In this document: in pieces, positions 55,410-64,000 of the stretch
How positions within the stretch are numbered: the first letter of the stretch is position 1
How the letters are laid out: every line of letters starts with the position of its first letter
NCBI GenBank assembly: GCA_022264855.1
Contig: JABYQU010000077.1
Span: 1-64,000, forward strand
Source of the DNA: Lenzites betulinus
Lineage: Eukaryota; Basidiomycota; Agaricomycetes; Polyporales; Polyporaceae
Direction of reading: 5' to 3'
DNA length: 64,000 nucleotides
Translations under genes and position numbers: made by a program
Notes under the pieces: generated by a model
Databases searched by the model: none
Told to the model about the DNA's origin: nothing
The model's input: only the letters and a program-made list of their open reading frames with translations

Positions 55410-56582
55410 CTAATCCCGAAGTGGGAAGCGTTCGCGTGCCCTGCCGCGCCGAGGCCCGGCCTCGTTGTCGTCGTTGTCCACCAAAGCCGCGAAATAGTCC
55501 TCCCTGTGACGCCGGCCCAGGGTTCTTCCCCGCGAGCTGCTGACACCCTCTGGATCGAACTTATCCAGAGAGCGCTCGATGTCTTCGTCGCTGACCAGCG
55601 ACATGCCGCTGGTGGATCGCGTCACGACCCGGCCAACGCCGCGGCCAACGACAGTGCTCATCCGACGGTACCGCTCCCTGACGTTCTCTATGCTGTGCTC
55701 GCTACTGGTAGCCGAGCCACGGCGGGCCCGAGGTCCTCCGCCGTCGAGTTGTGGACTGAAGAGGGGAGGGTCCGCTTGCGCGATGCTCAAAGACACGACA
55801 GGTTCGGCAGCTGCGGTACGCTGTATCGTTTGAGACCTGGAGGGAAGTAGGTGGCGAAGGCGCGCGCCAGAACTCATACGTTGGTGACGACTGCGAACTG
55901 GTGGAGAAGGATAGGGCGAAGGTGGACGATAAACCGAGGGCTGCAAGACGTGATCATCATCATCATCACTCCAGTACCCCGAGGAAGACATGGCAGAACA
56001 GGATAGGAGGGGAGCCCGGAATGCACCAATCAACGCAGTATCAGCTTGATGAGCATCTCGGGGCGACGTGGCTTCGGCGGAGATACTCGAAGGTGCATCG
56101 CACTCAAAGGAAGACACGGGTTGAACTGCAGGTGGCGAGCCTAGGGATGTGAACTGACCGCCACGAAGACCCTGGTTCAAATCGCCAGTAGTGCAGTCCG
56201 CAAGAGTGTCCCTGCGTGTGTTTTGGGTGTCCCGAAAAGGAGTCTTGGATACCGTGTAGAGGAAAGGCTCGTCAGCGTAGGGGTGCGCAGGGGTTTGGCT
56301 GCCAGATCCAAGGGCAGAAAGGGGAAGATAGGCCGCCGTCCCTTTCTGAAGGGGGAAGAGCCGAGTTGTAGCACCTTGATTGTGCACAAACCGCGGGGCA
56401 ATCGAGACTGCCTCTTTCGGAGAGAAAGAAAACTCGAAGTCAAACACCAGCTCAGGTGAATTTTGGTCCCTGGGGGGAGAGCAGGGGGGAGGCCGGACAG
56501 ATTTGCGTCTAGGGATCGCAATTGGACTGGAACGAGCGAGTGGCCAGTCACCTTGAGCCATGTAGGATACTGGTCCAGGCAT
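55410..56582 (-). CDS. disordered Ser/Pro/Arg-rich hypothetical protein
   Basis: An open frame with likely start at 56582 (MPGPVSYMAQGDWPLARSS) runs to 55410 and ends ARERFPLRD. It may extend 140 codons further upstream, but that part looks non-coding. No domain is recognised. The sequence is low in complexity, with SSSGYWSDDDDDH, a Pro/Ser stretch (YRPPSPYPSPPVRSRHQRMSS) and basic patches (ENVRERYRRMSTVVGRG, RTLGRRHREDYFAAL). That pattern suggests a phosphorylated, intrinsically disordered regulatory or nuclear protein, but this is inference. An intron inside the frame is possible. Confidence 0.5.
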   Translation of the reverse strand: MPGPVSYMAQGDWPLARSSPIAIPRRKSVRPPPCSPPRDQNSPELVFDFEFSFSPKEAVSIAPRFVHNQGATTRLFPLQKGTAAYLPLSALGSGSQTPAHPYADEPFLYTVSKTPFRDTQNTRRDTLADCTTGDLNQGLRGGQFTSLGSPPAVQPVSSFECDAPSSISAEATSPRDAHQADTALIGAFRAPLLSCSAMSSSGYWSDDDDDHVLQPSVYRPPSPYPSPPVRSRHQRMSSGARLRHLLPSRSQTIQRTAAAEPVVSLSIAQADPPLFSPQLDGGGPRARRGSATSSEHSIENVRERYRRMSTVVGRGVGRVVTRSTSGMSLVSDEDIERSLDKFDPEGVSSSRGRTLGRRHREDYFAALVDNDDNEAGPRRGRARERFPLRD

Positions 56583-57761
56583 TCCAGTTCTATTGCCAGC
56601 GAGACAAAGGACGGAGAGTGATGGTGGGAGGATGCGGAGGGGAGGTGAGAAGAGACGAGGGTGCACGCGAAGGATACCACTGACGGAAACCCGGCGATTC
56701 AGCGTCCGTGTTAGCTGCGGATGATAGAGACTATAGACGCGGTGGCGTATGAATAAAGACAGACGCCGCCCGTGGGTCGACAGAGGACAAACGGACGTAC
56801 GGGGATACGGGGATATGAGTGGCGTGCGCGCCACTGTCAGGCTGACACGGCGCGTCGGATTGTCTTGAGAAAAGAAAGACAGCGCACACGCAACTGCAGA
56901 GTAGCGTAAGCGGCATTCATCGCGTTGTTTTGTGGCGAGCACACGATGAACGGAGAGCAAAGAGCGAAGGTGAAGTGTATGCGGGGAAGTGCATGTAGTC
57001 AACTCACAGCAGTGCTACCCCTTCGTGAGTTTGTCCTTTGAGTTGACTGAGTAGTCGCCTTGGCCTCAAAGATTAAACACTGCCGTCTTGGTTCTGCAGG
57101 AGCTGGAAGGAGAAGCGGAGGGAGGAGGGGGAGATGGAGGGAGGGAGGGAGAGGGAGCAGACGAGAAAACCTTTGTAGTTCAAGAATGGAAGTCGTTTGT
57201 TGTGAAGAATACGTCATGTCCGCGTGCCTCTCGCGTGGCAATCGCTGGCGCTTAACAACTCAGAACTGCAGTTCGACGGCGCTGGCTTGGCTCTACCCAT
57301 ACGTCTCGAGGAACCTCCGGATATGCAGGTGGTCAACAGCGCTTCTACACACCGCTATGGATATTAAACTGCAGTGGTTGACATCCCAGAGTTGACATGG
57401 CATTACACAACTTCCCCTGCTCATCAGGCTCTGAATCGGCCACTAGGGACCTAACAGTCCGAAGTCGGGCCAACTACACCGTCGCGCTGAAAAGGTTTGA
57501 TAACCGCATTTATTGAGACGGCCTGCCCGAAATACCGGTCGAGCGCATGTGCATGCGCATGGTGGCCTGGTCTTCCGGAAACATATCTATATCTATGCCA
57601 TAGGTCAGGTGGAGGCCCGGGCCGCGCTAAGTATGCACTTTCCCGCCGAACTCGGCCCACTTGGATTGAAGTCCGTGGCCCACTACACCGTTCTCTTCCA
57701 CGCCGATCACCCTCGCGCTACCAAGGACGAAAAACGGTAAACCCAACTTAGCCTTGCGATC
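56583..57761. other. divergent intergenic region
   Basis: The upstream side of the disordered-protein gene and of the aldolase gene. Includes the purine-rich tract at 57101-57160. No other gene is recognised. Confidence 0.4.
57101..57160 (+). repeat. purine-rich GA/GGA low-complexity tract
   Basis: A nearly pure G/A run with repeated ggga/gagg units between two divergent genes. It may influence promoter structure. Confidence 0.6.
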
Positions 57762-58976
57762 ATGTCGCTAGAGAACAACCGCACGCTTGCCATCCTCCGG
57801 AAGGCAGAGACGGAAGGATACGGCATCCTTGCGCAGGTATGGTAAGCCCATAAGTCAATACTCTCTGTTTGCGCCCGTGATAGCCACGATTGTTTACGTT
57901 CACGATCCATACAGCTACGACGCCAACAGCGTGATAGGTTTAGTACGCGCAGCGGAAAAATCTCGTAGCCCTGCTATCATCATGATGTTCCCCGTCACTC
58001 TTGCTTTTGGGAAAGGCCCATTCTTGCAATTCTGTCTGAACGCGTTCGCATTCCAAAGCTCCTCTTTGCTACCTTGTACTAACTAGATATCAGCGCTCAC
58101 CAGGCTTCAGTACCTATTGCTGTCAACTTGGACCATGCAACCGACCCCGAACACCTTGAGCTTGCACTCTCACTTGCTGAGCAAGGTGTTGCTTTTGATA
58201 GCATCATGGTCGATGCTAGCCATGCGGAGGTATGCAGCATTGTAATCCCCGCCCGTATATACGTTAATCATGGTTCAGACGGACGAAGAGAATATCGCAC
58301 TTGCTCGGCCCTATATCGAGCGTGCAGAGAAATGCGGCATCGCCGTCGAAGTCGAGCTGGGTCGTCTCGAGGGGGGAGAGGCTGGCCTGCGTGTGATCTC
58401 TGACGCTAAACTGACTAGACCGGAGAAGGCACTTGAGTTCATGAAGGGGTAAGTTCGCGTGGCTGAGCATCCTGGCTATATGCTGACTTGATTGTAGGAC
58501 TGGCGCAAGGATATTAGCGCCCAGTATCGGCAACCTTCACGGGCTGTACCTTCGCCCTCCGAATTTCAGGCAAGACATGTACGTTCGTTTAGTGAATTTG
58601 GATAGAGACACGTCCGCATTACTGAAGACATCCTTGCTACTCACAGCCTTAAAGACCTGCAGACCACATTCAAGGGCTCCATCCCCCTTTGCCTCCATGG
58701 TACCGACCAGCTCCCTGACGAGCTGTTCAAGGAATGCATCAAGAATGGCATATCGAAGGTTGCACAATCAATCATTTGTCGGGGACCAGAACTGATCAGA
58801 AGCACCTGATTATACAGATCAACGTCAACAGCTGGGCCCGCGAACCTTATGTGAAGACGTTGGCTGAAGGCCTGCAAAGCAAACCGTTGCCAGACGCGAT
58901 TGAGGACGCGACGAAGGCGTTCGAGGACGTGTGTGTGCGTCTTTTTGAAGTGTTTGGATCTGCGGGGAAAGCGTAG
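57762..58976 (+). CDS. class II ketose-bisphosphate aldolase
   Basis: A multi-exon gene starting MSLENNRTLAILRKAETEGYGILAQ and joining to CYDANSVIGLVRAAEKSRSP. Conserved landmarks are AVNLDHATDP (metal-binding His), VELGRLEGGEAGL (acidic ligand/active-site region), APSIGNLHGLY and LCLHGTDQLPDE (two further His ligands) and INVNSWAREPY. It ends FGSAGKA. Class II aldolases are Zn-dependent and cleave or form ketose 1,6-bisphosphates or related substrates. This copy belongs to the fungal FbaA/GatY-type branch rather than looking like the main glycolytic Fba1. The neighbouring dehydrogenase suggests sugar-acid catabolism. Intron positions were chosen by reading-frame continuity. Confidence 0.85.
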
Positions 58977-59504
58977 GAAGGTCAGATTTTACCTGGTATG
59001 GGCTGCATCATTTACTGACAGTTTCACCAGATCCGTGCGTAGGGTAGGTATAGCCCAACAACAAGAAGTAAGACTAGTGTTGTGTAAGATATGCGAGCGT
59101 CCCTTATATTACTACGCAGGAATCTCCTACCACTTGCGTCAAGACCTTGCTCAGTGCACACAAAGATGACTATCTTAACATTTCTTAAACCTGTGCCTAC
59201 TGCTCTCAGTGATTTACAAGGCATATTTTCCATGACAGTCACTCATGCTATAGGACCGGGCCTCGTACGCCTGTGTTCCTTCGACCGTGTCAGTTTCCTG
59301 GGCGGTGGCCACACGGCGGCCCGACGGCCTCCCGTTCGGCAGCCTATTCTCGAATGTAGCTCATAAGACCAACTCTGCTGACCAGTCAAAGTGCGCTCAC
59401 CAGTACTATATCATCCTCGACTGGGCGGAAAATCAAGCTCCGGCGCCCGTATCGGACAGTCTAAATACCGAACTGATCAACGGAATCGGGTGTTGTCCAC
59501 AAGG
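58977..59504. other. spacer between aldolase and dehydrogenase
   Basis: No recognised gene. The two flanking genes run in the same direction. Confidence 0.45.
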
Positions 59505-60761
59505 ATGTCAAACAACGTCGTTCTTATAACCGGCGCTGGAGGGTTTTTGGGTGGTCTCGTAAGTGCTGATTACAGCACCACGCAGTCTGTCGATCACTGA
59601 CATAGATGTCCACAGCTTGCGCGTGCGGTACTTGCCGATGCGGAAGCACCGGGGACAAGGCTGATCCTCGCCGATGTTATCGAACCGAAGACGCCCCAGG
59701 GTGTTGACGCGGTCACCGTTCGAGCGGACTTGACAGACCCAGCTCAGGCCGACGCGCTATTCAACACGCGATATGGCACGCCCGACGCGGTCTATTGCCT
59801 CCACGGAATCATGTCCCGCGGCTCAGAGGACAACTTTGACTTTGGGATGAAGGTGAGATCCTGCGCTTCGAAAGTGAACTCAAACTAGATTAGAGTCGGT
59901 GCACGCAGGTCAACGTCGACTCTGTCCGCTCGGTACTCGATGCGGCCCGCCGAGCGGGGGAGAGAGCAGGAACTCTGATCAAGTTCATCTTCGCATCTTC
60001 CCTAGCTGTTTACGGAGGCCCACTGGTGAGCAATCACATATCCCTACAATACGCCAGACGATCCTGACGACATGATCCTAGCCAGAGGTGATTACCCCCG
60101 AGACGATTGCCACCCCCCAGGGCGCATACGGCACTGCGAAGCTGATCGGCGAGCTCTACATCAACGAGTACACCCGCCGCGGCTACGTCGACGGCCGCAT
60201 CCTCCGCCTTCCAACCATCGCCGTGCGCCCCGGCCCACCAGCCGCAGCCACGTCCGCATTCGTCTCCGGTACGCCCTGCTTTTTCCTCTTAAACACCCTA
60301 TGACACTCACTACCCACCGCGCACTGGCACCGGCAGCGATCATCCGCGAGCCGCTGCAAGGGCTCGAAACGACGTGCCCGATCGGCGACTCGCTCGCGTC
60401 CCCCGCGCTCGACGCGCTCGCGCTCTGGCTCGCGAGCCCCGAGACGACGCTGCGCAACTTCGTGCGCGCGCGGCACGTCCCCGCCCCCGCCTTCCGCGCG
60501 CACACGCGCGTCGTGTGTCTGCCCGGGTTCACCGCGACGGTGCGCGAGGCGCTCGAGGCGCTCGAGCGTGTGGCGGGGAAGGAGGCGGTCGCGCGGGTGA
60601 GGTTTAGGGACGACGAGACGGATAGGCGGATCGTGGGGTCGTGGCCGGCGCGCTTTGATAATGCGTATGCGCTGGGATTGGGGTTTGTGGTGGATGAGGG
60701 CGGGATGGAGCCGCTTGTGAGGAGGTTCAAGGAGCAGCTGGAGGCGGGTGCGGTGGTGTAG
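59505..60761 (+). CDS. NAD-dependent epimerase/dehydratase, D-erythronate dehydrogenase-like
   Basis: An extended-SDR fold. It starts MSNNVVLITGAGGFLGGL with the Rossmann glycine motif GxxGxxG, then a cofactor-selecting acidic residue (LILADVIEP), a catalytic-region serine (FASSLAVYGGP) and YxxxK as YGTAK. ILRLPTIAVRPGPPAAATSAFVS and the C-terminal part with LASPETTLRNFVRA match the DenD-type family rather than UDP-sugar epimerases. Several short introns interrupt it and the last exon is GC-rich. Its likely role is oxidation of a four-carbon sugar acid. The neighbouring class II aldolase fits a shared pathway; this is inferred, not shown. Confidence 0.75.
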
Positions 60762-61793
60762 CGAGGTTGGGAGGCCGTCGAGCTGTGTCACTCGAGAATG
60801 CTCCGCTTGTGAGAGCCTAGACCTGTCCGTCGCTCGACGCTCGTCGTAAACACCGTACATGTGTGTTACTACGAAACGTATCAACCGCGTGGTACCCGAG
60901 GGTGAGTGTGTGCACTAGGCTGGTGAACGAGCCATCTCCGCGGCGTACCTTTCCGCGGCCGATCCTGCCAAGCTCGCTCGCTCCGGATCACATATATAAC
61001 AAACATGGTGCATATTCCGGATCACCAACAGATCGCCCGTCTGCGCCAATACATACATACAGTGCACCCAAACCGTGCTGCCAGACTCCCATCATGATCC
61101 GCCAGCGGGCACAGTGAAACTGAGAGCGGGGCATCAGAGACCGTGAATAAGCTTATAGGTAGTAACTTCCAGATTTCATCTACAGACGCACACAGCGGGA
61201 CCCAGGACCTGACTTCAAACTTGGACTAAACATGCATAATTCGAAGGGGGATAACAGAGGGACAGAAGAAGAGGAAGGAGAACCCTGCGGCGGGATCGGC
61301 CAGCGCGACGCGGGTCCGGGGGCGTAACAGTACTTGTACTTGTACTTGACAGTAAACATCGAAGTTCAACTTGGATACTGGACAGGACGCGAAGGTCGGC
61401 TCCGGACGGCCACGCCGCCGCAGAGCGAATAAATATTGAAAAAGAATATACGGTATGGGCGCGCGCGCAGCAGGGAATAGCGTAGTGAATAAATGGGAAG
61501 AGGAAGAGGGAGAAAAAGTGCCCGCGCGCACTGTGCACAGGCGTCGTCAGAAAGGAGCGGGAGGGTCGTGGGGGGACGTGACGTTAAGCGAAGCAACACC
61601 AAGACGGGACGTAGACTGGGACCGACCGGCTCTCCCCCGCGCTCGACGCCGTGACGGACACCCGGCGCCCATACGCGCACCGCAGACCGGTCCCAGATAA
61701 ACAAGCACAACAAGGGGGCGAAGGTATGTGAAGGGGGTGTGGGCGGGTGGTATCATTTTACATCGAGCCCCGGGGCGTGCGCGCGCGCGGCGC
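60762..61793. other. convergent intergenic region
   Basis: The 3' flanks of the dehydrogenase and of the Msb2-like gene. Contains a short tacttg repeat (three units near 61331-61348). No gene is recognised. Confidence 0.4.
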
Positions 61794-64000
61794 CTACCAG
61801 TTCATGGTGTTGTCGCGCAGGATGGGCGCGCCGATCGGCGGGCGGCGCTCGCGCATCGTCGGGTTGAACGGGTCGTCCGCGTACGCGCTCTGCGGCGGGG
61901 CCGGGGGCGGCTGGACGGAGATCGAGTCCGCGGCGTAGTAGAACGAGCGGCGGCGCTGGCCGCCGACGCTGTCGCGGTCGAACTCGTGATCCTCGGGCGG
62001 CGCGCCGATGAACTCGTTCGGCGGGTCCGAGAGGCGGCGGTGCGCGAGCGCGCGGCGCTGCTTGACGGCGCGGAAGACGAGGAAGGCGAGGATGAGGAGC
62101 GCGATCGCGCCGAGCGAGCTCACGACGCCGATGATCGCGTCCTCGCGCGTGTTGGAGGACGAGGACGCGCTGGAGGGCGAGGTGCCCGAGGTGCCGTCGT
62201 CCGTGCCCGTCGTGCCAGCGTTCGTCACCGGGAAGGAGGAGACGACGTGCGCCGCGAGCTGGCTGTACGGATCCCCGAGCGCGTGGTAGAACGCGGAGGA
62301 CGTCACCTTGAGCTGCTGCGCGAGATCGTCGACGCTGTCGTTGGGGATCCATCCGAGGTACATCGTTTGCAGGAGCGCGACGTCGGCTGGGCCAGTGTAT
62401 GTCGAAGGGACGTTCACCTTCAGCTCGTATGTCTTCACCTGGTTGGACTGGAGGCCGAGCGCGGTCTGGATAATCAAGGGCATCCAAGCGAAGATCTGTG
62501 AGGGAGAGCCCGAGTTACCAGTGACGAAACTCCAGCTGAGCGCGGAATCGAACAGGATCGAGATCAGCGTGTAGCCCGTGAGGTCTGGGTCTCCCGGGTG
62601 GGAGCCCTCCGCGGGGAAGATCACCGACGGCAGGTTCGAGGGAAGGGGCGCCTGGGTTGGCTTGGAGTCGGCCGCGGCTGTCGTCGTGGGAATCGTCAGG
62701 TTGAACGTCGTCGCTGCGTCGGGATCTGTCAAGGTGGTAGAGGCAGAGCTCGACGAAGTAGGCGCAAGGAACAGGCTGGACTGCGTGACGAACGCGCTGA
62801 ACTGGGAGTTCACGGACGGCGTGGACGTGGGCGGGAGGCTCGACGTCGAGAGCGAGGTGAAGTTCATCGTCGAGGACGCAGTGATGGACGGGAAGCTGAT
62901 CACGGTGCCGTTGCTCGCCGATGCGCTCGCGGTTCCATTGAAGCTCGAGGCGGCAGAGCTCGAGAGAGTGATCGGCGGGGAGGAAATCGTCGTGCTGTGG
63001 GTGTATATAGGTCAGCGCCATCCAAGGATACCACTACTAGGAAACCAGACATACGGGCCAGTGGTCGTGATAGTCCCATTCCCGGTGACACTGGGGATAG
63101 AGACAGTTGCGTTTCCGCCATCAGACGAAGCGCTGCTCAAAGTCGTGGTCGTTGAGTTCCCGGGAACGCCAGTGATCACAGACGCGGAGGACGAGGACGT
63201 GATCGACGCGGACACGGACGAGGGGGAGGAGCTGGGCTGGAACACCGTCGTGAAATTCAACGATATCGGGAACGTCGTCGGGATAGAGATGGGCAGACTG
63301 AAACTGTCGCTGGAGGACAAGCTGGCACTGTCGCTGCCGCTGACAGGTGGAGCGCTCGCGCTCGCGCTGCCAGAGGTTATCGGCGCAGAAGCGGAATCAG
63401 ACCCGGACTGCGATGCACTAGACGGCTGCGAGGTGGGGAACAGCGTGATCGAGGGGATGGACAACGGCAGCGAGATCGACGGGAGAGTGATCGGCAGCGA
63501 AAGCGAGGGCAACGTCGTCGGTAACAGAGGCTGGCTCGTGGTGATAGAGGCGCTCGATGGGGCGCTCGACGGGGGCTCGCTCGACGGGCTAACGCTCTGA
63601 GAGTCCGATGTACTTGCGGGGCTGCTGGGCGTTACAGAGGAGTCCGTCGGGCCAGGGTCGGACGTGATGTCTGAGGCTGAGGTCGGGCCCGCGCTAGTAG
63701 TGGGCACCGACGTCGGAGCATCGCTCGTTGAGATTACCGAGGATGCGGAGTCGGTGGGCGGTGGCGCGAGCGCAGACGTCAAAGATGACACGCCAGAGGC
63801 AATCGCAGAGGTGAGCGAGGAGAAGGCCGACCCCTCAGCAGAGGTGAGCGAGGAGAACTGAGAGCCCAGTATGGACGTGAGGGAGTCGATCGGGTTCTGC
63901 GGGGACGTGGTGATTGTCGCACTTGCGGTGGACACGGGGCTCGTGGGGGTATCAGTTATGGAAGCCGATGCAGAGTCAGAAGCGGCCGACGTCGAGGACG
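61794..64000 (-). CDS. MSB2: Msb2-like signalling mucin (partial, 5' end outside window)
   Basis: The frame is open from the right window edge; exon junction 63054/62994 uses a GTATGT..CAG intron of 60 nt. The N-terminal visible part is an almost pure Ser/Thr/Pro mucin region. A folded extracellular domain follows (GYTLISILFDSALSWSFV, SQIFAWMPLIIQTALGL, KTYELKVNVPSTYTG, MYLGWIPNDSVDDLAQQLKV, SSFPV), the conserved block of fungal Msb2. Then come one membrane helix (IIGVVSSLGAIALLILAFLVF) and a short cytoplasmic tail with FNPTMRERRPPIGAPILRDN. Msb2 proteins act at the plasma membrane upstream of Cdc42 and MAP-kinase cascades for surface sensing and filamentation. The signal peptide and the rest of the mucin lie beyond the window. 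Confidence 0.85.

Noticed and set aside
60183..60884. 233-codon open frame on the - strand
   Set aside because: Antisense to the GC-rich last exons of the erythronate-dehydrogenase-like gene.
61728..62501. 257-codon open frame on the + strand, Arg/Ala-rich
   Set aside because: Antisense shadow of the GC-rich 3' part of the Msb2-like gene.
62578..63600. 340-codon open frame on the + strand
   Set aside because: It is the antisense of the Ser-rich Msb2 coding sequence; its Val/Glu/Asp-rich composition is what reversed Ser codons give.
1..64000. CRISPR arrays, operons, ribosome binding sites, rRNA and tRNA genes
   Set aside because: The sequence is eukaryotic with intron-rich genes; I saw no regularly spaced repeats and no convincing tRNA or rRNA segments, though tRNA folding was not computed.

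Overview
The window is nuclear DNA of a filamentous basidiomycete, most likely an Agaricomycete of the polypore type. Most introns are only about 40-75 nt with GT..AG ends, many genes have more than five exons, and there are no operons. The gene families fit that group: HET-domain proteins, a phytochrome hybrid kinase, F-box/LRR-like proteins, Zn2Cys6 regulators and an Msb2-like signalling mucin. I reconstructed exon structures by hand from reading frames, splice signals and comparison between paralogs inside the window.

Layout. 1.1-10 kb: two convergent HET-domain genes form an inverted duplication, with a 1,076-bp ungapped near-identical tract. Copy 1 is intact and copy 2 has an in-frame stop. 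Between them lie a short-chain dehydrogenase (SDR) and a small basic-protein gene. 10.4-24.3 kb: a cytochrome P450, an MFS transporter, a small secreted protein and a tandem pair of Zn2Cys6 transcription factors. 24.3-27.4 kb: gene-poor, with a candidate non-autonomous Tc1/mariner-like element. 27.4-36.4 kb: an F-box-like gene divergent from a full-length phytochrome, followed by a frameshifted F-box-like gene. 37.4-47.1 kb: a tandem array of four single-pass membrane proteins with a Cys-rich ectodomain, sharing the same splice plan including a 6-nt micro-exon. 47.1-50.5 kb: no gene recognised. 50.5-54.4 kb: two tandem F-box/LRR-like genes, each with one frame lesion. 55.4-61 kb: a disordered hypothetical protein, a class II ketose-bisphosphate aldolase and an NAD-dependent epimerase/dehydrogenase of the erythronate-dehydrogenase type. 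61.8 kb to the right edge: the C-terminal part of an Msb2-like mucin.

Functional themes. Sensing and self-recognition dominate: HET proteins, phytochrome, Msb2 and the Cys-rich membrane array, whose members A and B carry a PPxY motif in the cytoplasmic tail. The SDR, P450, MFS and transcription-factor neighbourhood could serve specialised metabolism, but no backbone synthase is visible. The features most worth following are the membrane-protein array with its micro-exon and the gene-conversion-like boundary in the HET pair.
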